Source: Xenopus tropicalis
Lineage: Eukaryota > Chordata > Amphibia > Anura > Pipidae
Direction of reading: 5' to 3'
Assembly (NCBI RefSeq): GCF_000004195.4
Contig: NC_030678.2
Location: forward strand, 93,516,904 to 93,580,903
DNA length: 64,000 nt
In this document: in pieces, positions 24,301 through 38,000 of the stretch
How positions within the stretch are numbered: the first letter of the stretch is position 1
How the letters are laid out: each line of letters opens with the position of its first letter
Notes under the pieces: generated by a model
Database searches by the model: none
Told to the model about the DNA's origin: nothing
The model's input: the letters and a program-made list of their open reading frames with translations, nothing else
Made by a program: the position numbers and the translations under genes

Positions 24301-27300
24301 GAAGGAGAAAATGCTCACCTGCACCCTGTTCAGTAGCCATTGACTACTATACTAGCATAGATGGGATACTAGCATTCACACAGGTCCACAGTTTTTACCT
24401 GCCATCCATTCTTTAACTTGTACTATGATGTTTGTGCTTTTGGTAAGTGCACCTATGAGTTAATTTTGTGAATCTCCTAATGGTGTGTACTTGCTTTTAT
24501 ATACATTATATATGTAAAGGTAAGCTGGGTTCTGGTTAACCATGTGCACTGCCTCTTTCTACAGACCTGAAATTCTAAAACAAGAAATTAAAGTTTTCTT
24601 TGTAAAGTACAATGATCCGATTTATGTCAAACTGGAGAAACTGGATATAATGATTCGCCTGGCATCACAGGCTAACATTGCTCAGGTCAGTAGCTTGTGC
24701 TTTATGATCCTTTTTATGAAACTAAATATGTTTTCTGAACCTGTTGCCATTTCTTAAAAATATTTTAGGGTTTTTAAAACCTGACATTTGACACCATATG
24801 TATATTTGTTTGTCATTTTTCTTTCATGTTGTAGGTCTTGGCTGAGCTGAAGGAATATGCCACAGAGGTGGATGTTGATTTTGTTAGAAAGGCTGTTCGT
24901 GCCATAGGACGCTGTGCCATTAAAGTTGAGGTGAGATTATTTAGTGAGAATGGATCAGCTGAAGTTTTGTGAAGTCTTTAGAGGATGTTTATTTATATGG
25001 TGGCTTTAAAGGGATACTAACACCAGAAATGAACCCTTTTTTACATCTTTCATAACACTGTCTTTTGCATTTTATTTATAATTTTGCCATAAGTATTTGT
25101 CAGATGCTTTGACATTCCCTATCTGATCCCCCATGTTCCTCTATGAGGGGGCGGCCATATTTGTGCAGCAGTAGGCCGTTAGCATTAGAAGCTATAACTG
25201 ACAGGCTGAGAAGGGACAGTCAGGTTGGCAAAACAGTCAGGTTTAGGAACTTCAAGTAACAATTACTTACAGAAGCAGGTCTATCAGCAACAAATGGTCA
25301 ACATGAACTATAGGGAACTTTTTATGTAGATTCATATTTTAAAAAGTAGTTTTTTTGTGTTAGTATCACTATCAGTAAAATTACTCTAAACACCCTCCAG
25401 AATTACCTACCTTTGTCCCAGCATTCTGTCTGACCTGGTTCCTCAGTTAGACTCTAATCCTTTCCTTTGCTTCCTTTTGCAGAGTGAAGCCCTGCCCCCA
25501 CTTCCCGTTCAGTTCTCTCTTCAATTCAACAACGTTGTCGGAGTGAAGAGCCTTCTGCGCATACCTGGAGGCAGCAGGAGCCAGTCTGTGCATTAGCAAA
25601 GGTTTTTTTTTTTTTTTTTCATGAGAGACCTGAACAGGAAGTGGGGGCGGGGCTTCACTCTGCACAAGGAAGCAAAGGAAAGGATTAAAGTCTAACTGAG
25701 GAACCAGGTCAGACAGAATGCTGGGACAAAGGTAGGTAATTCTGGAGGCTGTTTAGAGTAATTTTTTTAAATGTTATGCTTCCTATTAGTATTATTTGCC
25801 CAGAGTGGCATTTTCTGCTATTACAACTTCATTATTGTGTTCTCTTTTTCAATATCAGGTGAGCACTTAATCCACTTTACTTTATTCTGTGCATCCCTAG
25901 TATATATTATTTAGGCAATCCTAAAGGACAGTGCGTATCCCTGAGGCTACTTATTTCTTAAGTGAATACATCAATTTATGCACACACCAGTCATGGATGC
26001 AATGCATTTCAATTAATGTTTTAATCGTTCAACTTTTATTGAATCAGCATAAAATGCTAAAAACATGTCCATACAAAAAGTGCATAGTACATAGTAACAT
26101 AGAGCTGATAATACTGTTAAAGGAACAGTAACACCAAAAATTGAAAGTGTATAAAAGTAATAACAATATAATGTACTGTTGCCCTGCATTGCTACAACTG
26201 ATGTGTTTGCCTCAGAAAGACTACTATGGTTTATATAAGTATGCTACTGTGTAGCCATGGGGGCAGCCATTCAAAGGAGAAAAGGCACAGGTTACTTAGC
26301 AGATAACAGATAAACCCCCATAATATGGGGCTTAGCTACTAGTTATCTGCTATGTAACCTGTGCCTTTTCTCCTTTTTTCCACCCTGAATGGCTGCCCCC
26401 ATGGCTACACAGCAGATTATTTATATAGTAGCTTTTCTGTAGCAAAAACACCAGTTTTTTGCAGAGCAACAGCACATTATATTTTAATTACTTTAATTTT
26501 TTGATGTTACTGTTCCTTTAAGTGGTGCCTTTGTCTTTTGTGTTTCTGGAAAATTAGCAATCTGCAGAGCGCTGTGTGAGCACTCTCTTGGACCTCATCC
26601 AGACCAAGGTTAACTACGTTGTTCAAGAAGCCATTGTTGTCATCAGAGACATCTTCCGCAAGTATCCTAACAAGTAGGTGTTCTATCCATCTTGTAAAAA
26701 TATTACTTCTTGCCTTCTGACAGTACAGATCCCAGGAACACACCTTACAGATACAATTGAACATGCTCAATAAACAGTGTCAGTAAATGTTGCTGACATT
26801 ATCTTCAGATGACCCACAAGGATTTTAATTGACATTAAGTGAAAGGTTTGCCCATCAGTATTTTCTAATTGATTTTATAAAACTGTTTTGCTGATATTAG
26901 CATTTCAAGCACTGCCAGGTACATTACTTATGTACCTAAAAGTGTGCAGTTACAACATTCCATAATATGGGTGCTGGGGTTTGCTTAAAGTGTTTCCCTT
27001 TTTACAAATGACTTCCACTGAAATTAAGAACCTTCCTTAAAAATTTCCTTAAAATTAAGGACCTTGAAATGCTACCTTATCTATGTTTTTCCCAGGTATG
27101 AAAGTATAATTGCCACACTGTGTGAGAATCTGGATTCCTTGGATGAGCCAGATGCCCGTGGTGCCATGATCTGGATTGTTGGTGAATATGCAGAACGTAT
27201 TGACAATGCTGATGAACTACTGGAGAGCTTCTTGGAGGGATTTCACGATGAGAGTACACAGGTAATTTTTGGGGGCTGGCCATTTAAAGCCCTAGTGGCC

Positions 27301-30300
27301 AAATATGATTTTTCTAAGGTGAGACTGCTTCTATGGAGGGTAATACTGTAGATGCTATGGTTCAAGACAATTTTAACTCAGGCATCTAATTATTACTATT
27401 GCATTTTTATCACTAAATCCATGATCTTTAGATTTGCCAAATAAAAAATTAAAAGTTCAGTTGTTTGCTTTTTTCCCCCTCTAAGTTTATTATATCGGTA
27501 ACAGGTGAGATACGGTTGGGTTACTGGGGCATATTTATTAACACTGGGCAGATTTGGCTGGGGGCAGTAACCTTTAGCAACCAGTCAGCGATTGGCTTTT
27601 TTTTTAGCCAGCTGCAGGTAAAACAATGAACCCAACATTTTGATTGGTTGCCATGGGTTACTGCCAATGGGCAAATTTGCCCAGTGTTGATAAATGACCC
27701 CTAACGATCTTTGTTTCTGTTGCTACTCAGCCCAGTAGGATTTAACAACAAACTTACTTTTAAAAGAAACATGAGGAAAAGTACTATGGCAAACATGACA
27801 CTGTTGTAGTGGCGTTTTCAGCCCTTAAATGGCCCCTAAAGTGCTTTTTGGCTGAAAACCACCATTACCAAAGCTGTCATATAGTTCCCATTAAAATGTT
27901 ATCATTTTTAGGCCTATGGCACATGTAAAATATGCTCTTTGGTCATATTCAGTTTCTAGTCCTGTCAGTGTGCACAGATGTGGAGGGAGTCAGTGTTCTT
28001 TACACCAGTGGAGAAAAAGTCCTTATGGCCCTCTGCCCAGTATGTGTGTGCACTGCCAATGTACATACAGAAGTTTTCAGCTAGAAAATGCTCATGTGTG
28101 CATATTGTGCCCAAGGTCTGTTCTGTGTGCAGTAACAGTCAGAATCCTTGCTATTCACACACATAAGGGGTAAAGGGGCACTGAATCGTCAAAATGCCAT
28201 GCAGAGAAAATCCCATATGTGCCATAAGCTTTTAAACAAGAGGATGGTTAATGATCAGTGCTGGAGGTACTTTCAGAATAGGTTTTATTAAATGCCTGTA
28301 CATCTTCCAAATGCAATGCACAATAATACAATTGTTTCAGATTAGATTGTGTGCAAGAAAAGGATTATGGCTTGTCGTGGGAGTAATTTAACTGTAAGTT
28401 AGTGAAGCAGATCATAACAGAGATTTATTAGTCAGCCCTTTCTGCTTCATCATTAGAACGCAATTGACATGATTGTTCAAGCAGTCATGGAAATGAAGAT
28501 GTGATTTATTAAGTGGTAATAAGCTATGCAGAGGCAATTTAATAAGAGATCTCTAACAGTTTTGAACTGTACTGTATTAATGCAATGATTCCTTTCCTAT
28601 GAAGGATAACATATGGTTCATATAACTTTGGTGTAAAAAAAAAAAAAAAAAAAACATTTGGATTGGGTGCTAAACTGTACTTACAGTAGGGCCTGAATAC
28701 CTCTATAGGGTTGTTATGAAGTATGCACTATTTACTGCATGTCATTGGGGTAAATTAATTTCATGTTTGTCATAAGGATCAGTATTGGTTTTAGGTGCTG
28801 AAGTTTAAACTAAAATCGCTCCTCAGCATTTTGGTGCACAGGAATTTTCTTCTTAAAAAGTCAACACACTGGGGGTCATTTGTCAACATTGGTTAATCAC
28901 TGATTGGTTGGTATGGGTAACTCAAACGTGCAAATTTGCCCAGTATTGATAAATGGCTTCTAGTACTGTTAGCATCTTTTAAAAGATGTAAGGGTTAAAT
29001 AAACCCAGTAGGATTGTTTTGCTTCTATCGAGGATTAATCACATCTTAGTTTAGAACAAGGAATTGTTTTATTATTACAGAGAAAAAGGAAATCATTTTT
29101 AAAAATTGTAATTATTTGATTAAAATGGAGTCTATTGGCGGTGGCCTTCCCGTAATTTGGAGCTTTCTGGATAACACATTTCCAGGTTAGGGATCCCATA
29201 CCTGTATTTAAAATATAGATGTTCAAAAACTGTACTCATGTTTATTCTCATTTATATGTTTTCCTTCTTTGGCTTTTAGGTTCAACTTACTCTACTTACG
29301 GCTATTGTCAAACTCTTTCTGAAGAAGCCATCAGAAACCCAAGAGCTGGTTCAACAAGTTCTCAGCCTGGCTACACAGGTATTGATAAGTTAACATTGGA
29401 AAATAGGAATATAGTTGTTAGCCCTTTTTTTAAAAAAATATCTGCTTCATACTGCTTCCAGTAGGCTTTCTAGTCTCTTGTATTATCCAACTTCTCCAGC
29501 AGAATCCTGCATTTAAATTCGTTTTTCAGAAACTGATTTTTTTTATATTTAAAATTTCACATGGTGCTAGCCATATTCTTCATTTTCCAGGGTCCCAGAT
29601 ATGTGACCTGTGCTCTGACTTCAGTCACACTTTGCTGCTGAGCTGCAAGTTGGAGTGATATCAACCTCTCCCTGTAATGACAATAAAGTTGAATCTAATA
29701 TAATCTAATGTATTCTCCCAAACCATGAAATAGATTATTTTGACCCATCCTTTTTTAGTTTGGCAACAGTCTTGCGATAATCAACTTTGTACACAGTTGT
29801 AAATTAATTGGAGATATAGACACAATACCTAATTAGAAGTTTCTTCCAAAGGAAGTTTGCTAGAACATCTTTTACTCGCTGAACTTTGGGCGATTCGTCT
29901 GCTTGTACAGAATCAGCCTGTCAGGCACACACACACAGCGTGCACAAAAATAGATACTTTGCCGTCTCTGCAGCAAAATTTGCTCTGTCAGACACATGTC
30001 TGTTAGTTCTACTAAGGTTCTACTGCAGGGGAAAATAGCAATGGCTATAATGGGCACCCTTTCTGTGTGCCTGTGTGTGGATTTGTTTATTAGTACTTTT
30101 TATTCTAAAAATCACACTAGGACTCATTTACCAAGCTGGGCAAAAATCCATGCCAACCAATCAAATGTTTGCTTTCATTGTTTAACTTGCCACTAGATGG
30201 AAACATTGGTTTTGCTATGGGTTACTGTCCAGGTGCACATTTGTCCAGTGTTAATAAATGAGTCCCACTGTGTTTCACAAAACCATTTTAGTGTTTTTCT

Positions 30301-31687
30301 TTACTTTGAATTTGGGGCTTTTGAGACACTATCAAGAATTTTCTACAACTGGGTCACTTTAATCTGTTGTCAGTAACAGAACATAGAATAAGTCTATTGT
30401 CAGAGGCTAGACAGTGACATATTCAGAACAAAGCAGATTGTGTTTAAGTATTCCTAGAAGTGCTGTTTTTTATTATTATTTATGAAAAAAATCCATTCAC
30501 AAAGCTCAGTGCTAGCTTCCTGAGGACTATAATGTATACTTTCAAATGTCATGGTTATATTTAAGGGTTGAAGAATATTTTAAGTGACTTTTTGTGTTCA
30601 TAAATTTTTCTTCCATCTTACAGGATTCTGATAACCCAGACCTGCGAGACAGAGGCTATATTTACTGGCGATTGCTCTCTACTGATCCAGTAACTGCCAA
30701 AGAAGTTGTGCTTTCAGAGAAGCCACTGATATCTGAAGAGACAGACCTAATTGAACCCACTCTTCTGGATGAATTAATTTGCCATATTGGCTCACTGGCG
30801 TCGGTCTACCACAAGCCACCTAACGCCTTTGTGGAAGGGAGTCATGGAGTGCATCGCAAGCACCTTCCAATTCAGCATGGAAGGTGAGCATAATTTATTT
30901 ATTTATTTATATACATGTCTTCCGCCACCATTTTTGTGGTGTTCGCAACTAAAGGCCAATGTCTTTTGATTTAACCTAGTTAAAGCAATTTGTTGACACG
31001 CTAACCTTAAACCTTTTCTTTTGTTGTACCTAGTACAGGTGGCTGAATATTGTTGGCATGCTTAGGATATAAGCCTGCTTTGTATCTTTCCAAAGTTATA
31101 CACATATACACATAGTGGTGAAAATGTGTCTGTATTTCAAGGTCTATTAGGACTGTAGGGACACTAGGGGGGTAACTTGGGGGGCCTGTTCCCTTGCACA
31201 AGATTACGGCAGGTACACCACTGAGGGAAAAGTGGCATAGCAGATACCAGATACGCTGTTTGTTATATAGTGGTTTTAATACTGTAGTCCTACACTTGTA
31301 AAATAATATATTCATAATATATAAATCAGGTATTTACATTTTTCACCCATTGGGCCCCATTTTTACTAGACAGTCGCAACAAAGGGTGAGGGGGGTTGTA
31401 TATTTGTATTCTAAATTAGTAGTTTCCCTATTTGCTCTATTTAGTGGAATAATTCATAAAAAAAACACATTTATGTTGAATACTGCATTTTTAGGCTGAC
31501 AAAACACATATACTTGTTTATCAAAAGGTGAAACTGGTAGTTAGTTTTTTTCATCTGCTAATGTACAATTTCTGTCCAAGATATGACCGGTAAGTTGCTG
31601 ATTCAGAAGACTATATGAACACATCAGTGGCCACCTCATTGGTATCCCTTAATTGCCAATGCCATGTGTAGGAGGTAACTAACCAAA

Positions 31688-31731
<44 letters not shown>

Positions 31732-31921
31732 AAGAACAGAGCACACCCTAATAATAATCAAATGCCCCGGGTGCTTGCAAGAACCATGTGTATAGCAAAA
31801 CAATGAGCCGCACACACAGGGACTTTGTTAGAAAACAAAAAAATATTTAATGAAAAAGATCCAACGTTTCGAGCACCAACTGTGCTCCTCCTCAGGGACA
31901 AACCAAAAGACAGTGTAAACC

Positions 31922-32007
<86 letters not shown>

Positions 32008-35000
32008 CAATGAGCCGCACACACAGGGACTTTGTTAGAAAACAAAAAAATATTTAATGAAAAAGATCCAACGTTTCGAGCACCAACTGTGCTCTGTTCA
32101 GGATTTCCTTGTAAAGCTGAATTACACACACTGTGCATCCAGTTTATCAATTTCATTAGAACATTCCTATTATAGTGAACAATAGTGGTTGGATACTAGG
32201 ATATGAGTGACTGTTTTGGATGTTAAATGCAATGTTCTATGACCTCTATTTTTTATGGTAAAATGGTATGGTATGGAAACTGACCCTAAACTATGCCCTT
32301 ATGTTTTCGGAATTACTAGCTTTAGTTTTAATTTGAAGCTACACTGGATGCAGAATGAGTTTGCATTTTTGCCGAGAATCTTCTTAGATCATAAGAAATG
32401 TATTTTTACACTGGAGGTTCTACTTGTTAAATAGGGTTTCTAGTTTTAGGTCATTGTATAGGTGAAGCTGTCTATTATCCTCCCCACAGGAAACCGTGAC
32501 ATTAGTCAACAAGAAATTGTAACCCTTTATATATAATACAGTTAAAGGAACAGTAACACCAAAAAGAAATTCCAATATAATGTACTGTTGCCCTGCACTG
32601 GTACAACTGGTGTGTTTGCCTCAGAAACACTACTATGGTTTATATAAAGAATGCAGCTGTGTAGCCATGGGGGCAGCCATTCAAAGGAGAAAAGACACAG
32701 GCACTTAGCAGATAACAGATAAAACACTATTGTATTCTACAGAGCTTATCTGTTATCTGCTATGTAACCTGTGCCTTTTCTCCTTTTTTCCAGCTTGAAT
32801 GGCTGCCCCGGGGCTACACAGCAGCTTATTATATATAAACTATAGTAGTGTTACTGTAGCAAACACACAACTTTTACCAGTGCAAGGCAACAGTTCATTA
32901 TATTTAATTTACTGTTCCTTTAAGTAGTAAACTTAACTATGAAAGAAAGATGCCTTCATTTTGGTTAGATACCTAGTGGTTGTGCACTGATGATGTTAAT
33001 GTATGTAAAAAAGGAAAATCTGCTCTTCAAGCTAAGCTGCTTAGGGGAGCAAAGTGTCAGCACTTTGATAAAATCAGAAGCCTCATGCCTTGTGGTGTCC
33101 TTATTTGACAGCACTATCAAAATACTAAGGTAATCCTTTCACCACTAATATTACTATATCACTTATCTGTATGAAAAGGCTATGTAACTTTGTATTAATA
33201 TAATTGGGTTACTCTCAACTGGTTAATTCATATAAGCTACCAGTTCACTGTAAAAATGATGTTACACTGTGTATCAGCATGTTTCATAGGATTTAAAACC
33301 AGTTATTCACCATAGATCTCTGGGATTTTTCATTTTGAAGAATGATTTTGAAGATCCAATTGCAGTAATTTTTGTAAAGGGGAGGTGAACTCCCACGCTT
33401 GTGTTTTTTCTCCCCCACTTAGATGTTCCCCTGTTGTGCCTCAAATTACTGCAAAGCTGTGCAGTAGTGTTGGCAGCTCCATCACTTCAGTTTACAGCCT
33501 TGGTCTCAGTGATGCCTGTTAACCAGAATGGAAACTGAATGTACACCTACATTATTATTATTACTATTATTATTATTATTAGAAAGGGGAACTCCACCCA
33601 AACACAACACAAGCCTTTTGAAAAGTAAACATACTTTCAAGAAGCTTTACAATATACATGGATTCAAATATATGGAGACTTTTCATAATAATAATTTTTT
33701 ATGTAATAATATGGTTTGGAACAATTACCTAAGCCTGGCCCCCTGTTCTCCTGCTGATCTGGCTGACTCAAATAACATTTAACAGTAAGTTATATGTTAC
33801 TAAGTATGATAGGGGCTTCTGTGTCGTGTTGGTTCGGAAGCCAGAGTTCCCCTTTAATAAAGAAATATCAGCTCACGTTTTAAGTATACAGGTTTGGAAT
33901 CCATTATACAGAAACCCATTGTTTAGAAAGATCTAAATTAAGGGAAGGCCATCATACATAGACTCCATTTAATCAAATAAGTCAAACTTTAAAAACTGAT
34001 TTCCTTTTTCTCTGTAATAATAAAACAATACCATGTACTTGATCACAGATATAATATAATTAATCAGAACAATCCTATTGGGTTAAATTAATGTTTATTA
34101 CTGGAAAACCCCAGGTCTCAAACATTCTTACATTCTCTTTCAAACCAATGCCTGATTTGCCAAGCTGTTTTTTACTATACCATGAATGTGTTAGTATTAC
34201 TTACTTGCCTAATTACTCCCACTCAAATGAAGATAAACTAGAGTCACTTTATGACATTACGTTCATCATCGTATCAGCTCAGTTAATATTTGCACAACAC
34301 TTTACTACCTCACCTGATTATAGTTAATATATTCTGTACCTAGCATTGATATTGGAGACAGCCCTGTTGGTCCCACTCCATCTGCTGGGCTCGAACAGCC
34401 CCAGGTTATTCCATCACAAGGTGACCTCCTTGGAGATCTTCTTAATCTCGATCTGGGCCCTCCAGGAAATGTGCCACAAGTGTCCACCATGCAGATGGGA
34501 GCAGTGGACCTTCTTGGTGGAGGTCTGGATAGCTTGGTAAGTAAATTATTTTCCAAACCATTATCACTAAATAAACTTAAGCTAGTGGAGACTGAAGAAA
34601 ACATTGCTTATGTGTTTTTAACTGGTCAACCTTTGACTGAGTACTGAGGATGTGCTAAAGGCTATTATGTTCCGATCCCTTTTTTTTCTGTAATTGGTCT
34701 GTTGGGGGTAATGTAGTAAAAGGCACTAAGTTTGCTCAGGTGAAGTAAACTATAGCAGTCAATGAGCAGGTAGCATTTACAGGTCACCTGTTTAACAGCA
34801 AACATCTTATTGGTTGCCATGGGTTACTGTATGTGGGCAAACTTAGTGCCTTTAATTACATTTGTCTGCAGTTTGGTGACAAAGGACACTCTGCTTATGT
34901 ACAGAGTAACCTTTTCCCAGCTGTCAAGGTTATATTGCTTGTATTTAATTAAACATCAGTCTTCCTCTGTTTATATATGAGCAATTTTACTCAAGTCCTC

Positions 35001-38000
35001 ATTGGCTGACCTTATTAATCAACCCCAAGGCCTCTAGAGACTGTTTGTAGTCATCATAAATTGTATACGGTTGAATGGTCTTGTATTTTGTATTAGTCAG
35101 AATCATAACCGAGAAAGCAGGCAGATGGGTATTTTGCCATTTTACAACAGATTCTTGCACACTGCTTAAAATAACCTTCCCAGGCAGATCGTTCTCCCAT
35201 TCACTACATGGTCTTTTAAGAGGTAGAATGCTTTATTGTTTGAGCCCACATGGGGTCTCCAAGGCTGAAGAAGTTAAACAATGATTTTTGCAACCTGCTA
35301 TGTCATAAGACATTTCTTGCTTTTTTTGTGCCTGGAACATCCTGTTCTCACCCAAACACTATAAGCAGCACTCACGCTGATGTGATGAGCACAGCAACTA
35401 CTTGTTTGCAGTTGGTAATTGTCAGGCTTGGAAGAATAACTGTTGTAGGCACTGACTTTGTTTTCTATAGTTGAGCTGTCTCTGACAGTAACCTCTCTGC
35501 TTCTTTCCTTCTGCGTCCCGCCTACCCCTGCAGATGGGAGAGGATACGCAATGGGTAACTGGTTCTCACTCAGTAGTTTTGTGATTGACTCATGATATTT
35601 TTTACTTCCCCCTTCATTACAGAGCCACTATTCTCATCAGGTGGCCTCCGTGCATGGTCATTAACATCTAGATATGAACATTGGTTTATAAACATCCAGT
35701 TCTACTTTGTGAATGAGAGCAAATTCCTTCCCTTGTTCAGTTCCTGTCAGTTGGGCAGCGTGCTCGACCATTCTTCCTTTGTTACCCCAGAGTGCTAGAT
35801 CTAAACATGCCATTTACTTTGTATGTTAAATGTTTATTATGGAGTTCCATATAGCGCAGCCTTTAGGCCCAGTTATTTCCCTGCTGACTACTGAGTGTTC
35901 CATTGAATCATAATAAGACCAGTTAAGAGGAGAGCTTTTCATTCTGACTTTCCAAAGTGCACCCTCTGTGTTTCTCTAATGATGGCTCCTTCCTAGCTGC
36001 TTTGAAATCTATCATTAGCTAAGTTTAGTATAGCTTTAATGCTGCTATCTATGCTGTGTTTAAAAATAGCTGGGAAATCATGTTTAAGCAAGCACTTACT
36101 TACACAAAAACATAGTTTGTTTTCTACTTTATACTGTGGTCTGTTTTGCTCTTTGTTTTTAGCAGGCTATAAGGGATCATCTTTGCCAGGTTCTGTGCTT
36201 TTTCTGACTATGCTCACTTATCAAGTGAAAATGTACAATGAGGATTGTGTGAATAGTTGGCAACCACAGCTGCTTATAAAGCCCACACTCTTTATATCCT
36301 GTCCCATCATTAATTACAGTGTAATTTGGTCAGGCATATTCAGCCTGAGGCTTTCCAAATTTTTTTTTTTTAACTACAACACCAAGCATCCCACCAACAG
36401 CTGGTTAGGGAGGGATTCCTAGAGTTGCAGTTCATATACCCTCTTTAAATTTCAGTTTACTTTGATTTTATCAGTGAAACACGTTGGCACAACTTATTCA
36501 GGACAAAGAGACTAAACTGCATGTTTTTGTTTATTTGTATGACTGAAAGCTCCCCTACTTGTTCTGATGTAGTAGCAGTATCCAATAACAATAATGAAAT
36601 CTGTTAGTGAAGTGGAGAGAAGCAATACCAAGATGGTAGTTTTGAAGGAAAAACCGAGAAGAATATATACAGATTTTTGGACGTTTTGGGGATGAGAAAT
36701 TTGATTTTTAAGCAGTGTTCTTACACCTGAATTTTACTTTAGGATCAAAAAGTGGTAGGAAGTAGGTGCTGCAGGTATTTCTCTTTTTTCCTAAATTCCC
36801 TGGGAGGGTTATTGGAGAAGTATGATGAAAACCACAGTCAAAAAGAAATTTGTTTTCATTATTTTGTTATGATTACATACAAGCTAGACATTATGTTCTG
36901 GCAGTACAGCCAGGAGAGCCCACTATATGGTACAGTACAGGTTTAGTTTTTCACAACTATTACATATTATGCATAGTGTTTTGCTGTGCACTTTCCAAGA
37001 GAACTGTGGGTAGAAACATACATGAAAGGAATTTTGGTAGATTGATATGGGGCTTCATTTACTAACACCGGGCAGAATTATCCCAGTATTAGCAATTGGC
37101 TTAGGTTAGTTTGGTAGAAGGTAGAAGATGAAAACTTATATCTATTTATACCCAATGCTATCTTGAATACTGCGATATCTACCCAATATTATAAATTGTG
37201 TCGGGATCTGACTTCTCTATGTAAAGTCTCTTCCTGAGGGTCAGCTATAATATATTTTTCCTTTAAGATACACCAGTATGGGACCCGTTATCCAGAATGT
37301 TCGGAACCTGGGGTTTTCCAAATAAGGGGTCTTTCCATAATTTGGATCTCCATACCTTAAGTCTACTCAAAACTCATTTAAACATTATATGAACCCAAGA
37401 GGGTTGTTTGCATCTGATGAGGATTAATTATATCTTAGTTGGGATCAAGTACAAGGTCCTGTTTTATTATTACAGAGGAAATAATTTCTAAAAACTGACA
37501 ACGGTCCCTTACCTGTACCACAATATGCCTTTATAACCAACTGTTTGCACTTTTGGATTCTCCCATCCCAATTAAAACCATTTTTAATAAGCAAGACATT
37601 AGAGTGCAGCTGGCCATGGGGGTGGTGGAGCTTGGGCTACTTCATAATGGATGTAATGGATGTAATGGAAATAGCAATTTAGAAGGCATGAGAGATGCAC
37701 TTTTGCAGCTATAAATAAATTGACACTTGTCCCTCTACTGAGATAGAGATTTATATGTAGCACTATGCTAATTTACACAGTCCTTAACTGGTCTTTCTTC
37801 TCTATTCTGGTGGGTATCCTCTCCACCCCTTCTCAATATCACATTTGAAATGTTATTGGAACCGACAACTTGTACAATAAAGCCAAAGCTAAATAGATTT
37901 ATGGTAAACGGAACTAAATGATTGTGTCAGTCAAAAGGTAAATTGTTGCAGACAACTGAATTATACCTTGTGCTTTACTCTGAACTGGATGTTTATACTG

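Larger units (their letters stand above)
27262..29279. other. AP2B1 intron 10, several small repeats
   Basis: Holds CCAAT-type MITEs (27521-27702, 28869-28972), a short inverted-repeat element around 27800-27890 (gtggcgttttcagcc with ggctgaaaaccaccat), a run of about twenty A at 28635-28654, and a tacaggtatgggatcc MITE fragment (28995-29206). The stretch 28290-28600 shows no repeat I know. No exon found. Confidence 0.6.
30884..34343. other. AP2B1 intron 12, dense in repeats
   Basis: Holds (TA)n tracts and a TA-flanked repeat (31690-32110), a T2 MITE (32542-32923), another T2-like element with an ATT microsatellite (33374-33857) and a MITE fragment (33897-34092). No additional exon recognised. 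Confidence 0.65.

Noticed and set aside
31825..32156. Open frames with long Ile-Tyr repeats
   Set aside because: They are translations of (TA)n.
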